NCBI RefSeq assembly: GCF_006715095.1
Contig: NZ_VFMO01000001.1
Coordinates: 1,984,001 to 2,048,000, forward strand
DNA from: Yimella lutea
Lineage (GTDB): Bacteria > Actinomycetota > Actinomycetes > Actinomycetales > Dermatophilaceae
Reading direction: 5' to 3'
DNA length: 64,000 bases
The translations under genes were made by a program, and so were the position numbers. The notes under the pieces were generated by a model. The model did no database searches and was not told the DNA's origin. It was given only the letters and a program-made list of their open reading frames with translations. Shown piece after piece: positions 18,284 through 25,732 of the stretch. Positions within the stretch are counted from its first letter, which is position 1. The number at the start of each line of letters is the position of its first letter.

Positions 18284-18486
18284 ACCCACACGGTGCGACG
18301 GGTGACGGCCGCTGCTCAGTCGACGGTGACCTCGTTCGGGTGACCCGACCACTGGCGGGGTAAGGCGACAACTCACGCAGACGATTCAGCCGCCCGCCGC
18401 GGTCACTGTCCAGCGGACTGATGCCGTCCGGTCCGGTCCTGGCATGACACCAAGCAACGTCGACGCCCTCGACGCCGTGGTCTGGC

Positions 18487-19094
18487 TCAGCCGAACAGGA
18501 TCTTGACAGCGTGCTCGTCGATCTCCTCAGCCGGGTGAGTGTGAACATGCAGATGCACGTCGGGGTAGTCGCTCGCGACGCTTAAGAAGGTGCGCGCCAC
18601 CTCCTGCCGGGTCAGTCCACCGATGCCGGCACCGATCCACGGCAGGTGAATCGTGACGTCGGGCTCACAGCTGTTCATCGCGTGCGACAGCGACAGTTCC
18701 AACCACTCGAGTTGCGCGGTTGGTCCGGGAGCGTCCTGGCTGAACAGGTTGTGGATGACATCGGTGCCAGCCTCGAAGCGGAACCAGTCGCCGGGCAGCT
18801 GGATGTCGTACCGGGTGCAGTGGTTGATGTACGCGCGGTACGCCGGCAGGAGCTGGGGGTAGCGCCGGGCGAACTGCTTGGCGACACCGGCGCCCATCAC
18901 GCCATGCGTGTTGACCCCGTGCGCGAGGTGACGCTGGTGCCCGAGCACTGCGGGAACGTCGAACAGGTCGGTGTGGCTGTGCTTGATCGTCATGCTGCAC
19001 CACCAGGTGCGCTCTGGCAGCGGGTGAGTGCCTTCATCGACGACGAAGGAGGCACCTGGACGCGGACGGGGGCGCAGCATGTGGACGTGTTCAT
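18487..19094 (-). CDS. Macro-domain ADP-ribose-binding protein, apparent frameshift near the start
   Basis: The body (from MTIKHSHTDLF) is a macro domain of the Poa1/ALC1 type: GVNTHGVMGAGVAKQF is the adenine/phosphate loop and WIGAGIGGLTRQEV the distal loop. Such domains bind or hydrolyse ADP-ribose derivatives, including O-acetyl-ADP-ribose and ADP-ribosyl-protein. The box at 19101-19110 points to an ATG at 19094 that is out of frame with the domain. Adding one C to the C5 run at 19068-19072 joins the frames and gives about 202 residues. Without it, translation could start at 19080 or at the ATG overlapping the short upstream frame. It lies 28 nt after the PARP gene: a transferase-eraser pair is likely. 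Confidence 0.85.
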
Positions 19095-19122
19095 AACCTC
19101 ACGGTGCGACGGGCCTCGCCGG

Positions 19123-20403
19123 CTATCCGCCGAACTGACACAGGAACGTCAACTTGACCTGGTCGGGACGCCAGATGATCGCCTCGTGGTTGAGCACGCC
19201 GCACGTTCCCCCCTTGACGTTGATCGAGTCGAAGCGGCGGCCTTCGTGGTGGTTGTCGACCAGAGAGCCGGAGCGGGCCCGGTCGTAGGCAGCATGGCTC
19301 TGACCGTGCATGTTCGGTCGGTACTCCCAGCCCATCGCCACGTCAGCGGCGAACATGAAGAACTCCGGGTCCGTGCCAGCAGACCACACCCCGCCACGGC
19401 TGTACTGCAGCGACTTGGACGACTGCTCGGACAGGTACACACCGTCGCCGAACATGCGGGCTGTGACGTGCTTGGCGGTCGCCGGCGGCACTACCAACCC
19501 CGAGGACAGGATGGACAGCACGTTGCCCGCGCGCGAACCGTGCCACATCGACCGCACATTGCCGACGCTGGCGATGGTCTGCTCGATCTCATCGCTGCGG
19601 CGGTTGTCAATCAGCCGGTAGGCACCGGACATCGTCGCCGAGGAGACTCCGCGGTGCTTGGCGTTCTTCGTGCCCACGTACCGGGCGCGCAGGGTCTTCA
19701 GTTCGGCGGCGGTCGCCGGGACGAGGGTGTAGCGGAAGAAGTCGTCGTCCCCGCTGTCCGGCGCCGCGGTGAACGCGACAGCAGCCTCGAGCTGATCGAG
19801 CAGGTCCCGCTGCTGACGCACCTGCGCGTCACCGGTGACGAAGTGGTCCGCCCAGGCACCGCGTGAAGGCACCGTCTGCGGGATGAGCATGAGGTAGTCG
19901 TTGACCAGGCGAACCCGGTCAGTGCCGGACGTCATGACGTGCATCCGGTCGAGAAGGTTGCGGGCCTGACTGATGGAGGAGGAGGACACCGGGCCGAGCG
20001 CGGTCTGCACACCGGTCGAGGTGACGGTGATCTTGCCGCCGGACGCCGAGGAGATCGTGTGCGCGTTCACGGCGACCAACCGGTCGACCATCGCAGCGAT
20101 CGCCGAGTTGCCGCCGGCGAGCTTGTCACGCCCCACCGTGCGCAGCACGTCGGCGCTGGCTTGAGCCGCCCCGGACGCGCCGTCGGCCAGCGCAACCGGA
20201 CGATAACCCTTACGTGTCTTGTCGTGAACCGCACGGTCAAAGGACTTCTTGCCGGTCAGGTCGGTGATGTTTCCCGACTGGCCGACGCGCCCCCAACGGG
20301 CGATGACACGGCCGTCGGTGTGCGCGGTCACTTCGTAGAACTTGTTGCTGTTCGCGGACCCGTCGGTCAGGACGAGCATCGTGCGTTCGAGGGTTGTAGT
20401 CAT
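19123..20403 (-). CDS. WGR-domain poly(ADP-ribose) polymerase (PARP-like)
   Basis: A 426-residue protein. Residues about 8-75 form a WGR domain (KFYEVTAHTDGRVIARWGRVGQSG), which in eukaryotic PARPs senses DNA ends. The C-terminal about 170 residues are a PARP1-type catalytic domain with all three H-Y-E positions: MWHGSRAGNVLSI (His), FGDGVYLSEQSSKS (Tyr) and LNHEAIIWR (Glu), ending in KLTFLCQF. The middle holds a helical regulatory-like region. The enzyme should transfer ADP-ribose from NAD+, possibly as chains since the Glu is kept. It is box-controlled (20410-20419, 6 nt spacing) and precedes the macro-domain gene and ligA. Bacterial WGR-PARPs are uncommon. Confidence 0.93.
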   Translation of the reverse strand: MTTTLERTMLVLTDGSANSNKFYEVTAHTDGRVIARWGRVGQSGNITDLTGKKSFDRAVHDKTRKGYRPVALADGASGAAQASADVLRTVGRDKLAGGNSAIAAMVDRLVAVNAHTISSASGGKITVTSTGVQTALGPVSSSSISQARNLLDRMHVMTSGTDRVRLVNDYLMLIPQTVPSRGAWADHFVTGDAQVRQQRDLLDQLEAAVAFTAAPDSGDDDFFRYTLVPATAAELKTLRARYVGTKNAKHRGVSSATMSGAYRLIDNRRSDEIEQTIASVGNVRSMWHGSRAGNVLSILSSGLVVPPATAKHVTARMFGDGVYLSEQSSKSLQYSRGGVWSAGTDPEFFMFAADVAMGWEYRPNMHGQSHAAYDRARSGSLVDNHHEGRRFDSINVKGGTCGVLNHEAIIWRPDQVKLTFLCQFGG

Positions 20404-20456
20404 GACCGTACGGTGCGACGCGGCACGCCCGGCGAAGGTTGTCACACCGTACCGCT
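20404..20456. promoter_or_regulatory. Divergent pair of boxes between PARP and a small gene
   Basis: The 53 bp between two opposite start codons hold a perfect box on the minus strand (20410-20419) for the PARP gene and a one-mismatch box, GTCACACCGT, on the plus strand (20441-20450). Both are 6 nt from their ATG. Only 21 bp separate the boxes, so two polymerases could hardly bind at once. The mismatch copy also tests which positions matter. Confidence 0.75.
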
Positions 20457-20651
20457 ATGACTTCCCGAAGCACCCAGAACAACCACAGCTGTCCGACCTT
20501 CGGACGTCCGCTGCTGCACGACTGCACGCGCACCAGCGGCGCCTGGTTGTACTCACCGTCCGGCACGCCACAGTTCTCTGTCGGCTTCGACGTGCATCCG
20601 ATCTTCGCCGACGAGGCGGCAGTCCTCGCCTGGATCGAGCACGAAGGCTGA
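20457..20651 (+). CDS. Small unknown protein, 64 residues
   Basis: No family recognised. The protein has two Cys early (NHSCPTFGRPLLHDC) and an acidic C-terminal helix (ADEAAVLAWIEHEG). It starts at ATG 20457, 6 nt after GTCACACCGT, divergent from the PARP gene. It converges on the minus-strand gene ending at 20672. Confidence 0.65.
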   Translation: MTSRSTQNNHSCPTFGRPLLHDCTRTSGAWLYSPSGTPQFSVGFDVHPIFADEAAVLAWIEHEG

Positions 20652-20671
20652 TCCGGGCCGCCGGTCATCCT

Positions 20672-21355
20672 TCAGGTGGACTGGATCGGCATGTTCTGTA
20701 GGTGGTGTCCGGCTGCCCAGGACTCGATGAGGGTCGCTTCGCCTCGCTCGTCGAGGTGCACGACGGCGTACGCGGCCACCGCGCCGGTGGTGGCGTCGAT
20801 GATGTCGGTGACCTGACCGGCCAGGGCGTGCACGACGACACGGGGACGCTGCAGGGTGTCGAAGCGGATGAGTGCGGGCTGCCCGGCTTCGTCGGTCCAG
20901 ACACCGGCGCGGAAGCGGCGCAACTCGTAGACGACGGGGGACTGGCCGGGGGTGGCGATGCTGCGGATGGTGACGGCGGCGGTGCCGTCCGCGCAGTTGC
21001 TGAGCCGCCCCTGCTCGTCGGTGTACTGCACCTGCTCGAGCCCTTCACCGATGGGGAACACGGTGCGGGTCCGCTGTCCGTGCTTCGGTTCGGACGGCGT
21101 ACCGACCGGGATCGGCTGAGTGTCGTCGATGCCGTACAGCGGCTCAGCATCGTCGGTACCGGTGGGTGCACTGCTGTCCTGATCGACGTCTCGGTGCGCA
21201 AGCACCGCAGGCCACCAGCCGGCCTCGACGAGCGCGGCGCAGCGGGCGCGGTAGTGGTGCCCGCAGAACGACAGCACGGTGCCGGAGCTGTTGGTGACGT
21301 CGGTCCTGGCGCGGACTCCGCACTCATCGCAGGTGGTGAGGTTGTCACTGGACAT
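20672..21355 (-). CDS. Unknown protein with N-terminal zinc-binding-like motif
   Basis: A 227-residue protein. The first about 45 residues carry TCDECGVRARTDV ... LSFCGHHYRARC, like small zinc-ribbon proteins (CDxCG ... CGHH) common in actinobacteria and their phages. The C-terminal part (GTAAVTIRSI, VVYELRRFRAG) looks beta-rich and was not recognised. The start ATG 21355 is 6 nt from a GTCGCACCGT box (21362-21371). Confidence 0.78.
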   Translation of the reverse strand: MSSDNLTTCDECGVRARTDVTNSSGTVLSFCGHHYRARCAALVEAGWWPAVLAHRDVDQDSSAPTGTDDAEPLYGIDDTQPIPVGTPSEPKHGQRTRTVFPIGEGLEQVQYTDEQGRLSNCADGTAAVTIRSIATPGQSPVVYELRRFRAGVWTDEAGQPALIRFDTLQRPRVVVHALAGQVTDIIDATTGAVAAYAVVHLDERGEATLIESWAAGHHLQNMPIQST

Positions 21356-21392
21356 GTCGGTACGGTGCGACGCGCTTCACGCACCGGTTGCA

Positions 21393-21423
21393 CCAAGGGC
21401 ACCCGACGATCGGGTGCCCTTGG
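21393..21423 (-). terminator. Strong hairpin terminator
   Basis: Two perfect 14-nt arms (CCAAGGGCACCCGA at 21393-21406 and its complement at 21410-21423) enclose a 3-nt loop. The hairpin lies 15 nt after the stop of the minus-strand gene at 21438-22025 and upstream of the next box, so it would insulate the two transcription units. Confidence 0.8.
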
Positions 21424-21437
21424 TGGTGGTTCGCAGG

Positions 21438-22025
21438 TCAGGCTGCAGCGACCTGCTGACCGGTGCGCAGCGTGTGGATGTCGGCCTCGGACGCCTTCCC
21501 GAGCGCCTTGATCCCCTTCAGAACGCGCACGTTCTGACCGGTACGGCCCTGCATCGGCTGCATCTCGGCGAACACGATCACGTTGTGACCGATCAAGTCC
21601 TTGGCCTGGCGGGCGAGCAGACGTCCGTGCGGGTCGTTCAGGAACTCGGTACGGATCTTCTCGTAGCCATTGCGCTTGTCCTCGTTCTGCGCGTTCGGGT
21701 CGATACGGCTGTGCAGAATCAGCACGGCGCGTCCCGAGCTCGCCTCGGTCTCGATGCCAGCGATGATCGAGCGGAACACCTTTTCGGCCTTGGCAACCGG
21801 TGCGACTTCGGCGAACAGGCGTCCGCCCTCGCCGGTGGACATCAGCAGCTGCTTGGCCTTGTCGGCCACCAGTGCCTCGTGCCACTGCTCGGGGCCGAAC
21901 TTCGGCAGCTCGCCGCGACCGTTGCGCAGCGCCTCGAAGTCCTCCGGGGTGGGGAACGGGACCATGCCGTAAGCGGTCATCAGCGCCTGCTGTACCTGAA
22001 TGGGCGAGTAGTTCTCGTTGGACAT
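21438..22025 (-). CDS. Unknown conserved-looking protein, 195 residues
   Basis: No family recognised with confidence. The sequence has an N-terminal helical part (SPIQVQQALMTAYGMVPFP), a central stretch AVLILHSRIDPNAQNEDKRNGYEKI and a C-terminal VLKGIKALGKASEADIHTL (shortened). Unlike most genes here it has a real ribosome-binding site (GGAGGG before ATG 22025). Its box lies 57 nt upstream at 22083-22092, predicting a leader of about 50 nt. Confidence 0.78.
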   Translation of the reverse strand: MSNENYSPIQVQQALMTAYGMVPFPTPEDFEALRNGRGELPKFGPEQWHEALVADKAKQLLMSTGEGGRLFAEVAPVAKAEKVFRSIIAGIETEASSGRAVLILHSRIDPNAQNEDKRNGYEKIRTEFLNDPHGRLLARQAKDLIGHNVIVFAEMQPMQGRTGQNVRVLKGIKALGKASEADIHTLRTGQQVAAA

Positions 22026-22148
22026 GTGGGGCTTCCCTCCGGGGGATCAGATCGTGGGTGATCGGTGTGCGATTGCCCCTGCACGGTGCGACGCCGGTGA
22101 CGAACGGAGCCTGATTGCTTTCGTGTCGGGCGTCGCACCGTCCCTGGT
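22026..22148. promoter_or_regulatory. Divergent boxes, one distal with leader, one start-adjacent
   Basis: The minus-strand box at 22083-22092 lies 57 nt from ATG 22025 and that gene has a GGAGGG site. The plus-strand box at 22132-22141 lies 7 nt from ATG 22149 and that gene has none. The pair shows side by side that box-to-start distance and ribosome-binding site vary together, as expected of a promoter. Confidence 0.75.
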
Positions 22149-23696
22149 ATGCCCGACCCCAACGACGCACTCGATCTCGGCGCCTGGCTGGCGTTCGTCG
22201 ACGAAGGCGGAACCGCCACGCTCGTCGTCACCGACCGGGAGCATCCGGCTGCCAAGTCGCTGCTGAAGCCACGCCGGCTCTCACCCTCCACCGCTGCGGC
22301 GATGGAGGGCGGTTGTCATGCCCGGTGGGCGGTGGAGAGGTCGATGCCGCGCACCGATGACCCGTTCGGGGCCGCTGAACTCGGCTCTGCCGCACACGCG
22401 GTAATGGAAGAGGTCATGCAGCGCCCGTCGCACCAGCGGACACCAGAAGCGATCGAGTTCGAGCTGTCACGGGTCGACCAGACCCACCCGGAACTGGCGG
22501 TTCCGGACGACATCATGGAGCGCACCCGCTGGCGCGGTGAGGTGGCCGGCAAGCTCGCCGGAATCCCCGCGATCATGGATCTGCCATCCATCGACGTGTA
22601 CGGCACCGAGATCCACTTCGACCACGTCAGTGTGGCTGGCGTACCGATCAACGGGTACGCCGATCTCGTTGCGCGACAACCGAATGGGTCACTCTGGGTT
22701 CAGGACTACAAAACCGGGAAGGTGCGCAAGCCCTACCGCGACGAACGCGACGCGGAGTCCGATCAGCAGCGCACCTACGTCATGGCACTAGCCGCCAAAA
22801 CCGGCGAACTACCGACCCGAGCCACCCTGCTCTACACCGCCTTCGGGGCGTCCAAGGAAGTCGATGTCTCCCCGAATGCGCTGCGCGAAACCGCGACGGT
22901 GCTGCGTAACGCGTTCGCCGCGATGAACAGCAACGCCGAGCGGGGGACGTTCTCGATGAAGGCATCCGGCCTGTGCGGCTGGTGCCCGCTGGCTCTGGTC
23001 TGCCCGGAGGGCAACCGGTCACGAGTCGTCCGAGCCAAGACCCCGGCAGCCCATCTCGGTCCCGAACTGGGCATCCCACGACTACTGCGCGCCCCGTCCG
23101 CCCCTCCAATCCGCGAGGAGCGTCGCACCGTACCTACGCAACCGACAGACGGCACCACCGACCCGACCGCCTCGCCGTCCGATGACCCGAAAGGCCCGCA
23201 CATGATCTCCGAAGGAAAGACCTGGGAGGAAATCCTCCCGGCCAACCAGACCAACCCGGTGACCGGCTCCGCGCTCAACCCGAACGCCTACGCCGCCGCC
23301 GCGTCGATGACCTACACCTGCGAGGCGTTCAAGATCCTGTTCGCCCACGCCAAGAACGGCGGCAAGCGGATGTCCGGCGAGGCGCAGGTGAAGTCGCTGG
23401 CGCTGTGTCTGTCGAACATCGTCGCCGCTGCTCAGCAGCAGCTCGGCGTCAAGGTGTCGTTGCAGGACGGCTCCAACACCCGTCTGCGTGCAGCGCTCTA
23501 CGCCACCCTGGAGGTAGCCCCGCCGCCGCTGGACTCGCCCGAGTCGACCAAGTGGGAGGGCTGGATGAGCTACTGCATTCAGCGCATCATCACCCTGTTC
23601 CGGATCGCCACGGACGTCTGGGAGGCCGGTCAGGTCTCGCAGCCGTACGCCGACCTGGTGGCAGCCATCGCGGCGCCGGATGCCCAGGCCGCCTGA
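22149..23696 (+). CDS. RecB/Cas4-like PD-(D/E)XK nuclease fused in frame to an unknown domain
   Basis: A 515-residue frame. Residues 1-315 are a PDDEXK_1-type exonuclease: ELGSAAHAVMEEV (GxxxH), INGYADLVA (acidic), WVQDYKTGK (Asp-x-Lys), a QRTYVMALA helix, and CGWCPLALVCPEG supplying Cys for an iron-sulfur cluster. After a Pro/Thr-rich linker (about residues 320-350), a second part beginning MISEGKTWEEI has no recognised fold. A perfect GTCGCACCGT box lies inside the linker and ATG 23202 follows it by 70 nt with AAAGG upstream, so the C-terminal 164 residues may also be made alone. The ORF is either a recent fusion or two genes lacking a stop between them. The upstream box is at 22132-22141. 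Confidence 0.85.
   Translation: MPDPNDALDLGAWLAFVDEGGTATLVVTDREHPAAKSLLKPRRLSPSTAAAMEGGCHARWAVERSMPRTDDPFGAAELGSAAHAVMEEVMQRPSHQRTPEAIEFELSRVDQTHPELAVPDDIMERTRWRGEVAGKLAGIPAIMDLPSIDVYGTEIHFDHVSVAGVPINGYADLVARQPNGSLWVQDYKTGKVRKPYRDERDAESDQQRTYVMALAAKTGELPTRATLLYTAFGASKEVDVSPNALRETATVLRNAFAAMNSNAERGTFSMKASGLCGWCPLALVCPEGNRSRVVRAKTPAAHLGPELGIPRLLRAPSAPPIREERRTVPTQPTDGTTDPTASPSDDPKGPHMISEGKTWEEILPANQTNPVTGSALNPNAYAAAASMTYTCEAFKILFAHAKNGGKRMSGEAQVKSLALCLSNIVAAAQQQLGVKVSLQDGSNTRLRAALYATLEVAPPPLDSPESTKWEGWMSYCIQRIITLFRIATDVWEAGQVSQPYADLVAAIAAPDAQAA
23122..23131 (+). promoter_or_regulatory. Box inside the nuclease ORF
   Basis: An exact GTCGCACCGT lies within coding sequence, followed at the 6-nt position by GCA rather than a start. 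ATG 23202, 70 nt on, has AAAGG seven nt before it. This could be an internal promoter for the C-terminal domain alone. Confidence 0.5.
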
Positions 23697-23710
23697 GACC
23701 AACCACTGAC

Positions 23711-23743
23711 CGAACGCCGCTTCGCACATCGGGGCGGCGTTCG
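23711..23743 (+). terminator. Hairpin after nuclease gene
   Basis: Arms CGAACGCCGC (23711-23720) and GCGGCGTTCG (23734-23743) form a perfect 10-bp stem 14 nt after the stop. The stem ends 19 nt before the next box. Confidence 0.7.
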
Positions 23744-23778
23744 TCATGCCCGGCCGGAGGCTGTCGCACCGTTCGAGC

Positions 23779-24132
23779 ATGAGTACTCAGACGAAGACCC
23801 AACCCCAGCACCCAGCGGAGACCTTCTCCGCTGGCGACATGCTGGTGGAAATGCTCGTCACCGACAGTGTCGGCTGGGAGGTGCTTGCCACGACCGCGCA
23901 GACGCTGACCATTCGGCGGACCAAGACCGGGAAGATCGTGCAGTCCGACAACCTTGAGGGCAACCCCTACCCGCTGGTCTGGGAGGAGATGGTCCCCAAC
24001 CCGGACGCGCAGCAACACGTGGTCCGCCGGCGTGGCGACGGGACGTTCCGTGTCGATCGCAGTGCGCGACCGCTGTTCGCCGCCCCGGTCATCGACGGCA
24101 TCCCGGTGACCCGGACCGACTACCGGTTCTGA
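23779..24132 (+). CDS. Unknown protein, 117 residues
   Basis: No family recognised. A predicted beta-rich small protein (GWEVLATTAQTLTIRRTKTG, shortened) with a C-terminal GTFRVDRSARPLFAA segment. The start ATG 23779 is 6 nt after a GTCGCACCGT box (23763-23772). It ends facing the sigma-factor operon, with a shared terminator between. Confidence 0.75.
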   Translation: MSTQTKTQPQHPAETFSAGDMLVEMLVTDSVGWEVLATTAQTLTIRRTKTGKIVQSDNLEGNPYPLVWEEMVPNPDAQQHVVRRRGDGTFRVDRSARPLFAAPVIDGIPVTRTDYRF

Positions 24133-24191
24133 GATCGTCGGCACAGTCCGCAACCGGCTGTTACGCGCCGAGTACTCGACCCAGGAAGACG

Positions 24192-24233
24192 GAACGCCCC
24201 GCCAAGGTCTCAGTGGACCCTGGTGGGGCGTTC
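24192..24233. terminator. Bidirectional terminator between convergent units
   Basis: Arms GAACGCCCCGCCA (24192-24204) and TGGTGGGGCGTTC (24221-24233) pair with one G-T mismatch. The hairpin sits between the plus-strand gene ending at 24132 and the minus-strand sigma gene ending at 24261. Confidence 0.7.
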
Positions 24234-24260
24234 GAGCGCTCTGAGGTGCCGCCATAGGAC

Positions 24261-25295
24261 TCAGGGGGTCGGATCGAAGTCCGGAGGGTCGTCGTAGGCA
24301 TCCCACGGGTCGTCCGGGGTCCCGCCCATCGGGTCGGTCGAGTCGGTCTGCGCCGGTTGGCGTGAGACCCGGCTGTGGCCGAACGGCGGATGCGTGATGT
24401 CAGATTCGCGCCGGTCGGTGTTGCCAGTGATGTAGTCATCGCCTGCCTCGAAACGGGCGTACTCATCGAGTTCGTCCACCAGTTCCTGCAGCACCTGGAC
24501 ACACATGGCCTCAACCGAGGAGACCGGCAGCTCGAGACGCTTGGCGATCTCCTTGTCGCTCCAGCGGTCACCACCCAGAGCCATGTCGGTGTCCAGACGC
24601 ATCTGGGCGACCTGCCCGAGCACCGGAGACAACCTCTCGCAGCTGCGGATCACCTTGGCGATCAGGTGCTGCATGACAATGATGTTCTCCTGGCTGGCAA
24701 CCATCCCATCGTGAGTCTCGACCGGCACGCCGGCGTACTTGGTGGTGTTGGTGATCTCCTCCATCTCGCGCAGGCGCGAGTGATCCAAGATCATCCCCGA
24801 GCGCGCCGGATCCTTGCGGGACTGGCGCATCCGCGCGTTGTGCCGCTCGATGAGCTGATCCTGCGTGGGCGGAAAACCGAGCTCACGGATGAGCATGTCG
24901 CGGGTCTTGTTGACCTCGATCGAGACCCGGTCGACGTTCTTGGCTCCCTTGGGTAGGGACGAGCGCCGGCTCTCCTGCTGGCGCCGTTTGGCCTCCTGGA
25001 CGATGTAGCCGCGGAAGCTGCGCACTCCGGACAACTCCGCGTCAGTGCGGTGGTAGATCTTGACGGTGGCCTCCATGACCGAGGACAACGGTTCGTCGTC
25101 GAAGTCCTGGCCGTCCAGTGCCACCTTGCGAGCCATCTGCTTCAGGTCTGGCAGGTGCCCGAGCATGAACGCTTCCACGTTCGCGACCCTGCTGGCCTGG
25201 TCGAGTTCGGCGAACTCCTGGAATGCGTCGACCGGCGCATCCAGGACATCATCGGGCACAGCGTTGTACCCCTTGCCGGTCATGGCGTCGTTCAC
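24261..25295 (-). CDS. Divergent sigma-70-like factor encoded by the element
   Basis: A 344-residue protein with the layout of a three-domain sigma factor. Region 2-like sequence lies at about residues 60-110 (VRSFRGYIVQEAKRR, then SLPKGAKNV). A region 3-like helix follows (RVSIEVNKTRDMLIRELGFP then PTQDQLIERHN), much as in FliA/SigB types. Region 4 with a helix-turn-helix is at about 225-285 (LSPVLGQVAQMRL ... WSDKEIAKRLELPVSSVEAM). The C-terminal about 60 residues are acidic and disordered. GTG 25295 is chosen because GGAGGGG lies 5-8 nt upstream and it overlaps the previous stop as GTGA; a TTG at 25310 is the alternative. The gene itself has no GTCGCACCGT box, fitting a role as the factor that reads those boxes (inference). 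Confidence 0.8.
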   Translation of the reverse strand: MNDAMTGKGYNAVPDDVLDAPVDAFQEFAELDQASRVANVEAFMLGHLPDLKQMARKVALDGQDFDDEPLSSVMEATVKIYHRTDAELSGVRSFRGYIVQEAKRRQQESRRSSLPKGAKNVDRVSIEVNKTRDMLIRELGFPPTQDQLIERHNARMRQSRKDPARSGMILDHSRLREMEEITNTTKYAGVPVETHDGMVASQENIIVMQHLIAKVIRSCERLSPVLGQVAQMRLDTDMALGGDRWSDKEIAKRLELPVSSVEAMCVQVLQELVDELDEYARFEAGDDYITGNTDRRESDITHPPFGHSRVSRQPAQTDSTDPMGGTPDDPWDAYDDPPDFDPTP

Positions 25296-25732
25296 CAAGA
25301 CCCCCTCCAAACCTCGGCCAGCGTTTCGTCGTCTGAGACGAACGGGAACGTCGTCATCGTGCGTTCTCGTTCGCGCAGCCCTGTCATCTGTTCAGCCTCC
25401 ACGAATGCCGCCAGGCGGTGATGCGGACGAGTACCTCCCTTGAGGAGCCAACCAACCGTCAGCGACTTGTCGAGTAGTCCACTCGGGACCGACAAGCCAC
25501 GACGTAGCAGAGCAAGCCGAAGGTTCCGTTCGCCGGGGGTATGGCGCACCGAGAGCAGCTCGGTCAGACGCACGGCTCGCAGGGGTTTCCCGCCGGGCTG
25601 GGAGGCTGCACCGATGAGGTCGATCGGTGCCGCTTTGCGTTCATGCAGACCCACCAGCCAGGCGGCTCTCATCCTCCGGGCGGCGTCGCGGGCGGCCGAC
25701 AGTTCCGGGATCGGGACGATGCGCCGGCTCAT
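25292..25732 (-). CDS. Unknown operon protein preceding the sigma factor
   Basis: A 146-residue, Arg/Leu-rich basic protein, no family recognised. It contains a repeat-like run LAAFVEAEQMTGLRERERTM and an acidic C-terminus (VSDDETLAEVW). Its stop overlaps the sigma start (GTGA) and its start overlaps the gene above (ATGA-type, 25729-25732), so it is made in step with the sigma factor. A regulatory partner of the sigma factor, such as an anti-sigma, is possible from position only; no membrane segment or zinc motif is seen. Confidence 0.7.
   Translation of the reverse strand: MSRRIVPIPELSAARDAARRMRAAWLVGLHERKAAPIDLIGAASQPGGKPLRAVRLTELLSVRHTPGERNLRLALLRRGLSVPSGLLDKSLTVGWLLKGGTRPHHRLAAFVEAEQMTGLRERERTMTTFPFVSDDETLAEVWRGSW

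Noticed and set aside
18377..18486. A possible small minus-strand gene between the macro and 17900-18283 genes
   Set aside because: The open frame (GVEGVDVAWCHARTG) looks protein-like but has no usable start codon and no box.
15276..19866. Long plus-strand frames opposite ligA, macro and PARP genes
   Set aside because: They are antisense to genes with clear domain motifs and have no recognisable protein features.
20665..22170. A 501-codon frame on the minus strand
   Set aside because: It is the shadow of two box-driven genes in another frame, crosses a strong terminator and reads as Pro/Ser/Arg-rich filler.
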